Assembly: GCA_026873275.1 (NCBI GenBank)
Contig: JANTUC010000001.1
Span: 868,001 to 932,000 of the forward strand
Origin: Pseudopithomyces maydicus
Taxonomy: Eukaryota; Ascomycota; Dothideomycetes; Pleosporales; Didymosphaeriaceae
DNA: 64,000 bases
Direction: 5' to 3'
The notes beneath the pieces are model-generated. The model did not search any database and had not been told where the DNA came from. It saw only the letters and a program-made list of their open reading frames with translations. The position numbers were made by a program, and so were the translations under genes. Shown in pieces: positions 11,650 through 23,251 of the stretch (positions within the stretch are counted from its first letter, which is position 1; each line of letters opens with the position of its first letter).

Positions 11650-12885
11650 TTACGCTAGCTTTGCATTTCTCGTGAGAAGATGTCGCTTAGTTGATCTTTT
11701 CCTTGCGGCCGCTTGTCCATCAGCTACTGGTCCTGGTCCGAAATCAGGTTTGCCTCCAAGAGATCCAAGGATGTTGCCGATGTAGTTCGTCGGTGCGACT
11801 CCCTTGGCAAAAGTTTGGTTCCATCCACCCACGATTCCCTCGATGATCTTGATGCCAGCCAAATGGAGATTGCGCAGCGCAGGTGGGTAGGCTCCTTGGT
11901 CGTCACCCCAGAGGTTCAATGTTGCCGATCCACCTGGGTATGGTCTATCCATATCGCTGGCCGTACGCATAATGATAATGCGAGAAAAGTCCACAAGTCC
12001 AGCTTTGTGGCCACGCAGCAATGCTTCCAGAGTTGCATTGTCTTCCTGTGCAGTGTTGCAGTAGACGCCGGTACCGTTTGTGATCAACTTGGTATACCTA
12101 TCGAAAGCTTCTCCGAGGAGTCTGCCACTGAACCAGTTGTCGCTTGTTGTCACGTCGCATTCGACTACACTCGGGGGTTGTGTTCCAGCTGCGTATTTTC
12201 CATCCGGGGTCTTGTACAAGGCCCGATACGCCATAGCTTCAGCGCTATCATTCAAAGTAGCTTTTCTAGCAAACCCAGCAGCCAGTTTGCGCAACGAATC
12301 ATTCAGCTCAAAGACTTCGGTGCCATATATGGATGATGGATATTGCTCGGGCGAGTAGCTTCCAAATGGAACGTATCCTGTGGAGAAGTTTGCTGGAATT
12401 TCGCGAGGATCAAACTCGTATTGCAGGGCGACCTGCACGGCATATCGGGCAAGAGTGACAGATGCAATGGTGGCAACCTCCGGGTTCACGCCACCGATTC
12501 CAGCGACCATGAAGTAAGTTGAGGTCAGGTCGAACTTTGGCGACAAAACGAGTGAAGTTATCGTGACGGCAGCGTTGATTTCGCCCATGGCAGTAACCAC
12601 CTGGCAGATGGAGCCATCCGCGGTGCAGTGTACATGGGGAAACTGTGGAGAGAGGCCGGTGACGGTGATGTTCTGGGCAAGGATATCAAACTCTGGGATG
12701 TTGAACCAGGCCTCCTCCTCTCCGTTGAACATGCTGACTATGAAGACTTTGGGTGCCAATTTGGTGGTAGGGTATGCTTCCCTTCTCGGTGTTGACGTTG
12801 ATGGTGCATCGTTTTGGGAAAGAGGCGATGCCGACGCGGCCAAGGGAAGGAGCACAGCAAGTGCCGCGACCAAAGAAACAAACAT
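11650..12885 (-). CDS. Secreted purine nucleoside permease family (NUP) protein
   Basis: Single exon, 411 residues. A signal peptide occupies about residues 1-20 (LVAALAVLLPLAASASP). The body matches the NUP family by PKVFIVSMFNGEEEAW at the start of the domain, VVTAMGEINAA, the conserved glycine-rich VAGIGGVNPE, and MRTASDMDRP near the C-terminus. Homologues such as Candida NUP are linked to uptake of purine nucleosides. The fold resembles nucleoside phosphorylases rather than a membrane channel, and indeed no transmembrane helices are seen here beyond the signal. A basic tail (KRSTKRHLLTRN) ends the protein. It is followed on the same strand by the serine hydrolase gene starting upstream at 15382. 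Confidence 0.88.
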   Translation of the reverse strand: MFVSLVAALAVLLPLAASASPLSQNDAPSTSTPRREAYPTTKLAPKVFIVSMFNGEEEAWFNIPEFDILAQNITVTGLSPQFPHVHCTADGSICQVVTAMGEINAAVTITSLVLSPKFDLTSTYFMVAGIGGVNPEVATIASVTLARYAVQVALQYEFDPREIPANFSTGYVPFGSYSPEQYPSSIYGTEVFELNDSLRKLAAGFARKATLNDSAEAMAYRALYKTPDGKYAAGTQPPSVVECDVTTSDNWFSGRLLGEAFDRYTKLITNGTGVYCNTAQEDNATLEALLRGHKAGLVDFSRIIIMRTASDMDRPYPGGSATLNLWGDDQGAYPPALRNLHLAGIKIIEGIVGGWNQTFAKGVAPTNYIGNILGSLGGKPDFGPGPVADGQAAARKRSTKRHLLTRNAKLA

Positions 12886-13262
12886 GGCGCTTCTTGTGAG
12901 AGAGAGGCCACAACGAAGATTGCTATTGTTGTTATGGGAAAAAGAAAAGAAAAAGAAAAAGAAATGCGGCTGTCACTTGCTCATAGCACAACCACTTGTG
13001 GTTAGCTTTCCTCTTTCGGCTTAGTGTGTATAAGGTGATAAGAAGGCAGGGTGACGTACAACGGGGAGATAAGAGGAGACGGTCTGAAGAATTAAATGCC
13101 CGGCCAACGGCCATCGTCGTCAGCCTCATGACTAGCACGGCGGGACGCGCCGAAGAGTCACAGGATCGGTCTTCGTACTGGGCAAGTCATCCCTCATCAC
13201 CAGTTGACGCGCACTGTTGGTCGAGGAAACTTTAACTTCGCAACGAGAAGGTCCCTCGCTAC
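12886..13262. other. Intergenic between NUP and serine hydrolase
   Basis: Contains the NUP promoter and the 3' end of the hydrolase. An AAAAGAAAAG-type purine run is present near 12940-12963. No gene was recognised. Confidence 0.5.
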
Positions 13263-15382
13263 CTACCATTCCATCTTCAGAGCTGCAGTGCCGCGTCCGA
13301 GTGTGCACGGCGCGTCTGCTCCATTGCAGCGCCGTCTTGGTTCCGTCCTCGAGAGAATTGCATCGAACGGTGGATAGTGAAGCTCCACCCCATCCCCACT
13401 TTCGACCAGCACTATCTTGCCTAGCGGCCAAGCATTGACGTCCAGATACCTTCGGCCATCGGAATCAGTATTTACACATGTCCTTAGTGTAGGAATTACT
13501 TACCCGTCAAAGTCGAACCAATCGCAGACTTCCAGCCCAGGTCCCATCATCCTCCACACCTGCGCTCCAGGGCCGAATTCATCAGTCTCCCCTGCTCCAT
13601 CCGCCGGAGTCAGAGCAACCCCGGCACGTGTTGAGAAAAAGCGTCCTTGGTAATCATCTGTCCAATCGAGACGATCGAGACTTTCTAAAGCGTTGGTGCC
13701 GTTGATTACCAGATCTCGAAGATACAAGACCTGCTCTTCAAGCTCAATCTTAGCATATGTGATTGAGTTTGGAACCTTCTTGACCTCGTCCGCCATCAGA
13801 CCTCCATCTTCTGCATTTCCATATACTCCGGCAAAGCGTTGCTCCATACGCCAAGTCAACGCTTCTGCAAACGCGGGTAAAAGATGCTCTTGGGCAGTTG
13901 TTTTCACCGCTGTCGGGGAGATCGATACATAATCAGTGGAACCAGACATCTGCGAAAGCACAACCAATCCGTACCCCAAGTCAGGTACCACGTCAATCCA
14001 AGAGTGCCAACCTCCTCCGTCGCCTGCTTTCCCGAATACTGCATACGTCTTGTTCACTGCAGAGGTGTCGTTCGAGGTCGGGACCTCAAACAAGTCTATC
14101 TCCCACCCAGCCCCCACAAGCTGCTTCCCATCTGGGAGCGCCACATTAGGCTGCAATGCAAGCCGACGCTGAGGTACAGTAATGAGAGGAAGGGGATCCG
14201 GTCGAAGCCAGATATGGTGTATGTATTTGGCGAGATCGTTGGCTGAACTCTATCTCGTGATTTTGATTTAGTTCCGTGGACTTTCTGAGACTAAAGACCA
14301 CTTACCCACATACCGGCCGCTGGGTCGTATCCCGGGCCCACGACGAGGTCCGCCCAATTGTCACCACCTGGTACGCCTATGTCGGGAATCAGTCCGTCTG
14401 GAACAGCCCCAAGGAAACTGTGTGTCATGTTAAGTGGAGCTAGAATGTGCTGCGTTACGAATTCACTCCAGTGTAAATCCATCCCTGCGATGCCGTTATA
14501 GTAACTAACAGCCGCGCCTATAAACGGTCAATTCAACGTCGTGCATCAGTTGGAGACGTGCATACTGGCAAGAACAGATATTCCAGCATTCGAATCTTAT
14601 CACGATCAGTAATTTCCTTAATAAATTTTGTGTTTGCTCACTCACAGGCTGCTCGTCGCCCAGGGGCAAACATCAAGTTCGTCTTTGCTACATGTTCGAT
14701 GACTGATTCTGGCGTCGCGCTCGCCCATTTCGCTCCAATGGTTTCTGCGTTTGCTTTTCCCGTAGCAAGCACCATATTGAAGTCGGTGCTGTATCCTTCT
14801 CTAGGCAAGCCAGAGCTATGACTCGCAAGCATGCGTAATGTGATATCTTGTCCTCCGTCGTTCCAGTCTTTTTCAGGCAATCGAAACTGGGGCAAGACCT
14901 CCCGAACGCGAGTATCCAGATTAAACTCTTTTGAGACATTGTCACATGCTTTTGCTAGATTCTCGATTGCAAGTGCTGAGAAAACTGCAAAGTTTTTAGA
15001 TATCGAGTTTATGCGGAGGACTGAATCGCTTGTTATGCTGTTCTCCGTACTATACGATGACGTTTCATTCATCTTAAGTATGCCATGATTGTATGTATAG
15101 ATGCTCTCTGGACTGGACGCATGAACCTATTCTTGTAAGCGCATTCTCCTCTAAACATCAGACTGTACTTGCAATTGCAAAACTGAGTCCATCTCGCGTC
15201 GTGTTTACAAATAACTCTTCTAAGCTTTGCTCAATCGCATCAAATGCCGAGATGATCGCTGGGTGTCTCAAGATCGCAGAATCGGAAAGCAGCTTCTGTG
15301 GTACTTCTGGTATGCAGGCGGGGAGCACAGTGGATGTGAGCGCAGTGACCCAAAAAGCACATACAACAGTGAATTTTCCCAT
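13263..15382 (-). CDS. Secreted serine beta-lactamase-like hydrolase (6 exons)
   Basis: Proposed exons are 15382-15169, 15107-14646, 14595-14566, 14517-14306, 14249-13504 and 13449-13263, giving 616 residues with every phase matching. The N-terminus MGKFTVVCAFWVTALTSTV is a signal peptide. The class C/penicillin-binding SxxK motif is NSISKNF (Ser about 106, Lys about 109), and the second motif YSN is assembled across the junction into a 30-base exon (Tyr about 226). GGWHSWIDV lies where the third motif is expected. Such proteins are serine peptidases or esterases; the substrate is unknown. The last exon is easily missed because its upstream donor GTAAGT contains an in-frame TAA. The join reads WFDFDG-YLDVNAWPLG and continues to HYPPFDAILSR, as in fungal relatives. 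The final 25 residues are less certain. Confidence 0.85.
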
Positions 15383-16184
15383 TCTCGCGACCCAAAACCA
15401 ATGTGACGATCTCGGAGCAGTGCCGAATTTATTGCAACGGTACCAAGCATTGTTTGTTTGATAGCGAGTCAGACAAGCAACCCCACGCCGACCCCGCATA
15501 TATCACGTACCAATCATCACAGCTTTAAGACATCCTTTGTGTATGCAGTCCCATACATATGACCTTCCAATACGAGGTACGCCAAGATGGCAATTGGGCT
15601 TAGTCGCTTCACCGCTATGATAAGGTTCAGCAAGCAGATCGCCCGCGCCTACCGATATGAGAGACTGCACGACATCTTGAGTTGAATTCTACATGTAGGT
15701 GTTGTTCCACCAACGATTAAGCATGTACCAGGACTCATGAACGAATTATTGGTCGCGAGCACGAATGGATTGATCAGATTGCAAGTGCTGTAGTATTGTA
15801 AGTGTATTGCATTGCAGTATGCATTCAACTCCGCTCTTGAGCAGGGATTGTTGAGCTTAGCGTAAACCTTCACGTCCACGTAGCATTGGACTAGAATACA
15901 TTCTCCGGGGGCTGCATATGGGAATGATCTATCTCCTTTGGTCGAGGACAATCGCTTAATGTGTCTTCTAGGTAGATCAGGAAAAATCGATCCTTGTCGC
16001 TTTTGGTACAATAAAAAAGTCTTCCAATTATCGCCTTCAAATACTCCGGCCAAAGGCAAACCAACCATAGTATTTCAAGCAAGATGTCAACGAACATTAG
16101 TGATAACCCGTAGCTTCTCACAAACCACCAGTTCCAAGCTCGAAGAAAGCCCATTAGAGGCATTGATATGAGTGATGGTTTTAT
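15383..16184. other. Intergenic with an unassigned Cys-rich open frame
   Basis: A minus-strand frame at 15649-16068 encodes a segment with about ten cysteines (for example GECILVQCYVDV and SPGTCLIVGG). It has no good signal peptide or splice partner. It may be a relic or an exon of a small secreted protein, or chance. The rest is promoter of the serine hydrolase and the 3' end of the regulator. Confidence 0.3.
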
Positions 16185-18531
16185 TCAGTACATATACCCA
16201 CTTGAATCAGCGCCTGTGATGAAAGCATCCCATGTAGCCTATATCGTCAGTAATTAATTATCAAGCATTCACACAATGTTACACACCCAGTCGAAAGCTG
16301 TATCCGTTGTCCCAGCACCCAGAAGTGGGCCCCCATCAAAGGTGTCAAAACTGAACCCCGGAAAAGTAGCTTCTGGATTTTCTTCAGGCAATGCCATCTC
16401 AACAGGCTCAGGCGGTTCATTAAGCCAAGCCCGATAACCTGCAAGCATTTTCCTGAGCAAATGGTATACCTTTCTTGTTTCGTCACAAAAGCGCGTCGTT
16501 TCTTCCCATCGGGCTACTGCTTGTTCTAGAATTTGTAAAAGATAGGCACTCTCCGGCAAAGTAGCCTCATCTGTGTCCTTTTTTCTTAGCTCCAATTCCA
16601 GGAACAAAAGCATCGGTGCAAGAGCAACTGTCTGTCTTGCTGACGCGTAGTGATAGAATGACGGGTGCAAATCCCATTGAAACGACATCAGCGAGACGGC
16701 AGATGATACACAGCGCTCGCGAGATAGTTTAAAGCGCTCGTCTTCTCGTATCCGTACCATGAACTGTCTGTGCAGGTTGCACATACCCATGTGATAATAA
16801 GCGACGAGCTGAAGGTTAGGAAACCACAAGAAGTTGGTAGAAGCCCGGGGCATGATACTGTTGTCATCTTGAATGACGTTCATATGCGGTGGGATACTGT
16901 CCAGTTCGTGCTGGAGAGCATGGTCGATATCAACGACGGTATCGTAAGAGCCCAAATGAGGATCGCAGTTGAAATCGGTGACTCGGCTCAATGTATTCAG
17001 GAAGCGTCCTTTTACCATTAGATAGGTTACAGGCGTAGCCTCTGAAATTGGTCGAGAGGTTGGCAGCTCCGCGGTCGTCTCTGATAGCTCCCAGTCATGC
17101 ACATTGCAAGGTTCGGCTGTGTCTGAATACGACTTGGGGATCATGCGCGGAAAGCCAACGTGAAAAGAGGCCATACTGTCCATGCTGACAACAGAGGACC
17201 AGACACGCCTGCGATACTCTGCTTGGAGGATTGAGAAGTTGGGAGAATGCGAAGGATCACGGTGGTATCCCTACAAGTATTGAAGGTCAGCTGACTTGTA
17301 CAGGCAAAGCTACCACGTACACCTCTAGTTGGAATTCGGAAGAAAGCCTCGCCTTCCCAAGGGAAGCGATAATTTTTCACGGGGTATTACCATACCATGT
17401 TAATAGCAGCGCGCACGATAACGCCACTCGTTAAGTATAACGCTCGACGGCTGTCGTCCTTTCTATTGAGCTCGGCTAAGGCATTCAAGCGAAGAGTCTC
17501 AACAGTGTAAGGCAGACACCTGGAGATGTCCCCACGGAGTAAACATTGGGCTGTGCGCGTCCGATACAATCGGAACAACGAATCAGAGAGACCTTCGTAT
17601 TCCAATGGCTCTCCGTGCTGATGATATGCCAACATGGTAATACCAAGAACGGCAAAAAGCAATCCAAGCCAAATGAAATTGGCACGGGAAGGATCTTCCC
17701 AATGGTCATGTAATTCGCGGATTAGGGTAGGCCCATGAAGGATAGCTGAGCAGGTTGTGAATATTTTTCAAGGCATATGATAGATTCAGGGAAGACGCAC
17801 CAGGAACAGATACAGGAAAATTCTCATGATCAAAAAACCACATGATCAATCTCTCTGTTTCAGAGCGCGGCGGCAACGAAGATAAAATCTCCAGCCTTTC
17901 TATAGGTGCAACCTCCGTAAAAAGCAAGCTCGTTCCGTCAATCGTAGCTGAGGGCAAGTGGCCGAAATTGTATGCCGAATGTTGATCTTGCTCTTGGCCC
18001 AGGGTTTCTTTGATGTCACCAATCTAAGTCTTGTTAAGAAGATGGAGAGCAAATGATTGCAACTAATGCGATAGGTACCTCTTGCAGCACGAGATGCCAG
18101 TCATTGCCCCCATGAAAGACGGAATAGGATCCATCTACAACCGTTTTACCGGCAGAATTAGAATTTTGAACATCGGGGGACATATTCCTAGTTTCAATTC
18201 TCGCGCTTTGCGGATCTTCGCTGATCCTCCCATTGCGTTCAGAGATTAAATCTTTCACGAGCCGTTCTAGCTGTTCGATTCGCTGTCGTGTAGCCCCTCC
18301 ATCTTCTTTCTTGCGATTGGCAGGCACAACATTTTCTCTCTGTCCGCGAAAATAGCATGCATCCTGTTGACTGCGCGTTATGCAGTTCTGGCAAGGCTTC
18401 TCGCGATTGCATTTCAATCTCTGCGCGTCAACAACAGTCGATGCGGATATGCATGGGTTTCGTACTTACTTCCTCGTCCGGCAAGGCTCGCAAGACAGTG
18501 GAACACGGCAACGTCGCTGTGTGGGTTGCAT
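16185..18531 (-). CDS. Zn2Cys6 transcription factor (6 exons)
   Basis: Proposed exons are 18531-18470, 18418-18079, 18023-17801, 17745-17396, 17270-16287 and 16238-16185, giving 670 residues with matching phases. The start ATG at 18531 gives MQPTQRRCRVPLSCEPCRTR. The first intron splits the zinc cluster, which reads CEPCRTRKLKC then CQNC and a last Cys nine residues later. A coiled linker (TRQRIEQLERLVKDL) follows. The fungal_trans domain is assembled by splicing: LHGPTLIRELHDHWEDPS, INMGYHRDPSHSP and AEYRRRVWSSVVSMD. The last intron (GTGTGT donor, TACTGAC branch, TATAG) adds a short exon ending DAFITGADSSGYMY. Nuclear DNA-binding regulator; targets unknown. The neighbouring secreted hydrolase and NUP genes on the same strand are possible targets. 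Confidence 0.88.
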
Positions 18532-19198
18532 TTTGGATGCAGTAGTCTCCGTAAGCATTCTTGTCCCCATAAAACGCCACTGACAGGCTTAGCTGAGTAA
18601 GTACCGAACACCATCACATGAGGGGCCAGAAACTTGGAACCCTGACTGGTCTAGTAATCCTTCGTTTCAACGCACAAAAGTGGACTAGTCTTTCTGAAAG
18701 ATGCTCAGTGTTTGAAGACTGCAAAAAACTTGAGTACATGATAGAATACATTGTCCCAAACAGGTATCGAGAGAACTGCAAGCACTAGAGCTCTAGAGCT
18801 AGAGTCATAGAGAGCATATTGTCACGTGATTAATATTTGACCTTGGATCCATGCCTAAGTGCATCTCATAAACAGGCATTTCCTAACTCACAGAACATCC
18901 GTATAATGGCAAGCGATGAATGAAGTACTGCTTTTGCCTGGCGAAGGTGTATTGGTAGCTAGAAGAGGCCATATTATGGGGTTAGGCGGCGTAGAGCTTT
19001 AAATATTACGCAGGTTAATCTATTGGCACACGAAGAGTACATACATCGCAAGTAACAATTTCAATACACAATCCACCGAGGCAAAAGTGTTGACAACTCA
19101 ACTTCCTACAGGTGAATGAATAGCAAGCGGCGTAGGATGAGAAATATAGCTCATTATACACTATTTTCTAGAGTTTATGCTTGGCCCTAGTTTCCCTT
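18532..19198. other. Intergenic
   Basis: Regulator promoter and Dbp9 3' flank. Apart from a short palindrome CTAGAGCTCTAG near 18785-18796 nothing was recognised. Confidence 0.5.
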
Positions 19199-21387
19199 TT
19201 ATTTCTTCCCCTTACCCCTCGCGTTGAACGTTTTCAAAGGATCAATCTTGCCATTCCTTCCGCGCACAACCTTCTTGCCCTTGCCTTTAACGAATCTCTT
19301 CTTCGGTTTGTCCAGGCTGACGAAGCCAATGTCCTGCGGTTTCTTGCCGCCTGGTAGAAGATAATCAGGCACTATCCGCCCGTTAGCAGTTGGAACTTTA
19401 TTGCAGATGATGAAGACTGGGTTATGCGAACGTACCATGCTTAAGATGCGGCTGGATACGCGCAGGGTGATTCAGTGTTTGATCATGGCGAAGGTGCTCC
19501 AGCTCTTCTGGGTTCTCTTCAAAATATCTGGACAGCTTTTGTGACTTTGTGAGCTCCATGCGGATTTCTTTGATGCGTGCTTCGCGAACGGCGATGCGAG
19601 TAACGGCTCTCAATGCATCGGCAAATCGATACCTGAAGGGTTCCAGTCTCTTCATGTCGAAAGTCCAGTCCTCAATCTTCTGTCCTTCCTTCTGGTGCTT
19701 CTCTATAGCCTTCAACACCTCCTCGTCATGCTCCGATCCGGCAAACGTGGTGCTCTTGTGCTTGCGATATTTCTCTTTCGGGATGACAAAGCTTATCGAA
19801 GTACCACTCTTACCCGCGCGCGCTGTTCGGCCAATCCTATGGAAGTACTGTTTGTAAGATGGGGCCATGTCGAAATTCACCTATATGCGAGTTAGTCGTA
19901 CGATTCTGTCAGGCCACGGAGGCTGCAGGAATACTCACCACACAGGAAACGTCGCGGAAATCGATACCTGAGAACATTACAGTTAGTTTGAGTAAGTACA
20001 AAAGGAATGAGAGACCAAGATGTTTCTGCTAACGCAAAGTCACTCCACAGGGATTATTGTCACTTACCACGACTGACGCCAGAGTCTGATTTTCCGTCCT
20101 CCTTCTTGGCCTTCTTTTTAGGTCTTGATTCGCTGTCCTTCGCAACGGAGCCCATAATCTCAGTTTCGTCTGATGCGATGAGAATATTGTAGATGTTCTT
20201 GTTAAATTCCTCAACAATGTGTAGGCGAGAGGCGAGAGGTAGCTCATGGTTCAGTACGCATGATTTGATTCCAAATTGTTCCCTAAACGTTGGGGAACGG
20301 TTAGTGTAGTTCATTAAAAACGTTTAGGACCAGCGAGGTGCCAAAGTGGGAAACACCTCTCCCGCGCCTCGGGTTTACGTACAGGAATAACTTCACTCTG
20401 TAGCTACGATCAACGTCACCGACGAAGATTATACTCTTGCCCCTGTGAAAGTCAGCAGTGCATTCTTGTCGTCACGTCAAAATCCTACATACCTTATAAG
20501 ACTCAACTTGAACAAGGCATACACAAGCAGGAACTTCTCCTCTTCGGCGCAAGCCACGACATATTGCTTTACCGACTGAGAGTCCTTTTCAAGATCATCC
20601 AGTTTCAAAATGACGGGGTCGCGTAAGAATAGGCCTTGCAGGGTTTCGAGATCGGTGCTGAGCGTCGCCGACATGAGAAAGGTCTGTACACCTTTCGGAA
20701 TGTTCTGCGCGATGTACGTAATGTCGTCTTTGAAGCCATAACCGAGTACCAAGTCGCCTTCGTCTATAACGAAGGAGGATAGCTCTTGCAAAGAAAGCGA
20801 GCCAGAGTTCATGTGAGCTGCCGCACGCGCGGGAGTTGCGACCACAAGATCTGGCTGCTCCGCCAGCTTAGCCCGCTGAACAACATCCGACTCTTTCCCA
20901 GCAATACTCTGTACTTTGATCTCTTGACCGCAATATGCTGCAAGCCTTACAGCCAGCCGGGACACTTGAAGAGCCAGTTCTTTGGTTGGGACTAGTACAA
21001 GAGAAGAGGTAAGGCGAGTAGAATTCTTCTGGCGCAGTATGCGGTCGAGAACGGGAAGTAGATATGCGGCCGTCTTGCCTGGAAGTAGTGAGTACGATGT
21101 GAATAGGTAGACGCGACCATTTGGTGAAGCGTACCTGTGCCTGTTCCTGACCTAGCCAAGATGTCTTTGCCTTCCAAAGCGAGGGGGATAGCCTTGGCTT
21201 GGACAGCCGTTGGCGTTGCCCATTTTTGCTCCTTCACACCACGTAGCAGACGCGGTTCCAGTCCAAACGACGAGAAGGAGGCTTCAGCCTTCGCAGGTTC
21301 ATCGGGTTGTTTCTTGGGTGTCGCAGACGGCGAGGATGCCTCGGTGGCCTCCGGGACGTCGTGTTCATTGAGCTTTCGCTTAGGCAT
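19199..21387 (-). CDS. DBP9: ATP-dependent RNA helicase Dbp9 (7 exons)
   Basis: Exons are 21387-21135, 21078-20493, 20442-20383, 20282-20068, 19967-19939, 19880-19436 and 19371-19199, giving 586 residues. DEAD-box motifs in order: Q-motif region WATPTAVQAKAIPLAL; motif I SGTGTGKT, split by intron 1; ATPAR; motif II reading DEGD; motif III SAT; motif V DVSCVVNFDMAP, made from a 29-base exon; motif VI HRIGRTARAGKSG. The C-terminus has HLKHVPDYLLPGGKKP and a Lys/Gly-rich nuclear tail. Dbp9 acts in the nucleolus in 27S pre-rRNA processing for the 60S subunit. The last intron was placed at 19435-19372 because it has a CTAAC branch and restores the conserved KHVPDYLLP; a 40-bp alternative also keeps frame. 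It is divergent from translin. Confidence 0.93.
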
Positions 21388-22218
21388 GGTGCGCGTGTTC
21401 TTCGTTTGCGTGACCGAGGCGTTGGACACTTGAATGGGTCGGGTTGCGGTGGAATATGAAGCGTGAAACCGCAAAGGTCTGCAACCTTCATCCAATCCTG
21501 AACTTTTTGGACGCTAGACCTTCCCTGGTTAGTGCGGCCCCTCTGTGGATCAAAGTCGGGCCGGCTTAGTCATTGGCGCTGTCCCCATCACCAGACATTG
21601 CGAGTCCGGACTGGCGCAGCCTAACGGAACACTTGAGGCCGTGAAGAGCGGCATGATTTCTCTCACTTGCAATCCATTTATACCATGGGAACTCATTAGT
21701 ATGTCCATGTGTGACATTGGGCTATCGTACAATCTTACCTAACCATGAGATTGAACCTTTTGGATAACTTCTGATGGGCAAAAAGCAACCATCGAACAAT
21801 ATTGCATCCTGAAACTATACATTCTATACCATAGCTTTTTAATAAGCGAGCTCACGCTCTGAGAGCAATGCCCAGGTGGTCGATTGAGATGCATGATGGG
21901 TGCTATGACCATATTCCATTGAGTTTGGTGAACATTTCGCGAAAACCAGGAATGCCTACATGTAGCCATGGAATTATCAATGAGCGACCAGAAAATCAAA
22001 ATACATTACAACATACAATAATTGCATTTTGTTGTATACGGTGTTCTGATGGAATGATTCTGCAGTCCTGTTTCCAGTGGTCCGGCGCAGCGACGCTATG
22101 TCGGGTGGTTGCTGTTTTTGGCGAGATTTTGTTTGCTGCCAAACCTTGCTCTCTCTCTCGCAACACATACTCTGTTCACATTTCATCTGCAGCCTCAACA
22201 AGCCTGTTCCCGTGCAAA
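21388..22218. promoter_or_regulatory. Divergent promoter region of DBP9 and translin
   Basis: About 830 bp between two divergent starts. Short frames here lack family motifs. No separate gene was recognised. Confidence 0.5.
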
Positions 22219-23251
22219 ATGTCGGCTCCTTCGGGAATGATCGACCCAGCTATATTCGAAGGCCTGCAGTCGAAGGTTGACGAGGATACCGCCGTTCGCG
22301 ATGTAAGTGCAACAATTCCAGCTAGCGAATCGCACGTGATCGGCCATTGACAGCACGACAGGAGCTCAAGGACATCATTCAGGCTTTGGAGAAGCAGAGT
22401 GAGTACTTCCTGATACATACGTAATTCGACTAAACACATGAATCCAGATAGAAACATCTCCTTCGTCTTGTCGAGAGCACACTCCACACCTTACGCAGAC
22501 CGTAAGTCGTCAAATGTGTACGCACGAAACACTTGCTCACGAGTTGGCAGTTCCTAGCGTACTCAAAGCCTCAGAGGAGCCCATCCGAAATGCCATTGAG
22601 ACGGTGTCGAAGCTTGCCCAGGCTGCCTCAAAGCAGCCGTATTACAAGTTCAATCACATGTGGTCACGACAGATTCAAGACGCAGTACAGTTTCACGTAA
22701 CAACTGCGACTGAATGTAACTTACCGTCGACAGCTCCAAGGAATCCTGTTCTGGGCCTGGCTCGGCGGAAAGGACTACGATGGCAACGAGGCAAAGTGTG
22801 GACGCTTGCTGACCCTTGAAGAGCTCGGGGAGACGCTCAACGGTGTGTCTACTTGTTGGTTTCTCACCCAACACGTCCGCTAACAGACCGTAGTTCCTAC
22901 CAATTTGAAGGACAAAGATGAGTTCCACATCACTATCGAGGAATACCTCCTCGCACTCACGTCGCTTGTCGAGGAACTGGTATGCTTCTATCTTGTGCTT
23001 CCTAGCTCAGACTGCTTTATTAACCTACGAGTCAGACTCGTCTTGCGCGCAATGCCGTCACGCTCGGTGACTATGAGCGCCCTCTCCTCATCAACCAGTT
23101 CGTTAAGGATGTGTTTGCGGGCTTCCAGATTCTGAATTTGAAGAATGACATCCTGAGGAGAAAGAGCGATGGCCTGAAGTACAGGGTTAAGGATGTGGAG
23201 GATGTTGTGTATGATCTTTCGCTGCGGAACCTGGTTCCAAAGAAGCAGTAG
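22219..23251 (+). CDS. Translin homologue (7 exons)
   Basis: Exons are 22219-22302, 22362-22398, 22448-22501, 22551-22684, 22734-22842, 22894-22979 and 23036-23251, giving 239 residues, close to the usual 228. Recognisable translin stretches are KDIIQALEKQNRNISFVLSR, the IEEYLLALTSLVEELTRLAR helix, NAVTLGDYERPLLI and LNLKNDILRRKSDGLKY, ending VEDVVYDLSLRNLV. Translin forms octameric rings binding single-stranded DNA/RNA and, with TRAX, the C3PO endoribonuclease. In exon 4 the donor at 22685 (GTACAG) gives a 49-bp intron and joins IQDA-LQGILFWAWLGG; a donor at 22697 would leave an implausible 37-bp intron. No TRAX gene is seen nearby. It is cytoplasmic/nuclear by family knowledge. Confidence 0.92.

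Noticed and set aside
18785..18796. Palindrome CTAGAGCTCTAG as an operator or transposon end
   Set aside because: Short, single, and no mobile element or partner repeat nearby; chance is likely.
19396..19435. 40-bp version of the last Dbp9 intron
   Set aside because: In frame, but it has no branch site. The 64-bp version has CTAAC and restores the conserved KHVPDYLLP.
22697..22733. 37-bp intron in translin
   Set aside because: Too short for the intron size seen elsewhere here. The donor at 22685 gives 49 bp and also keeps the frame.
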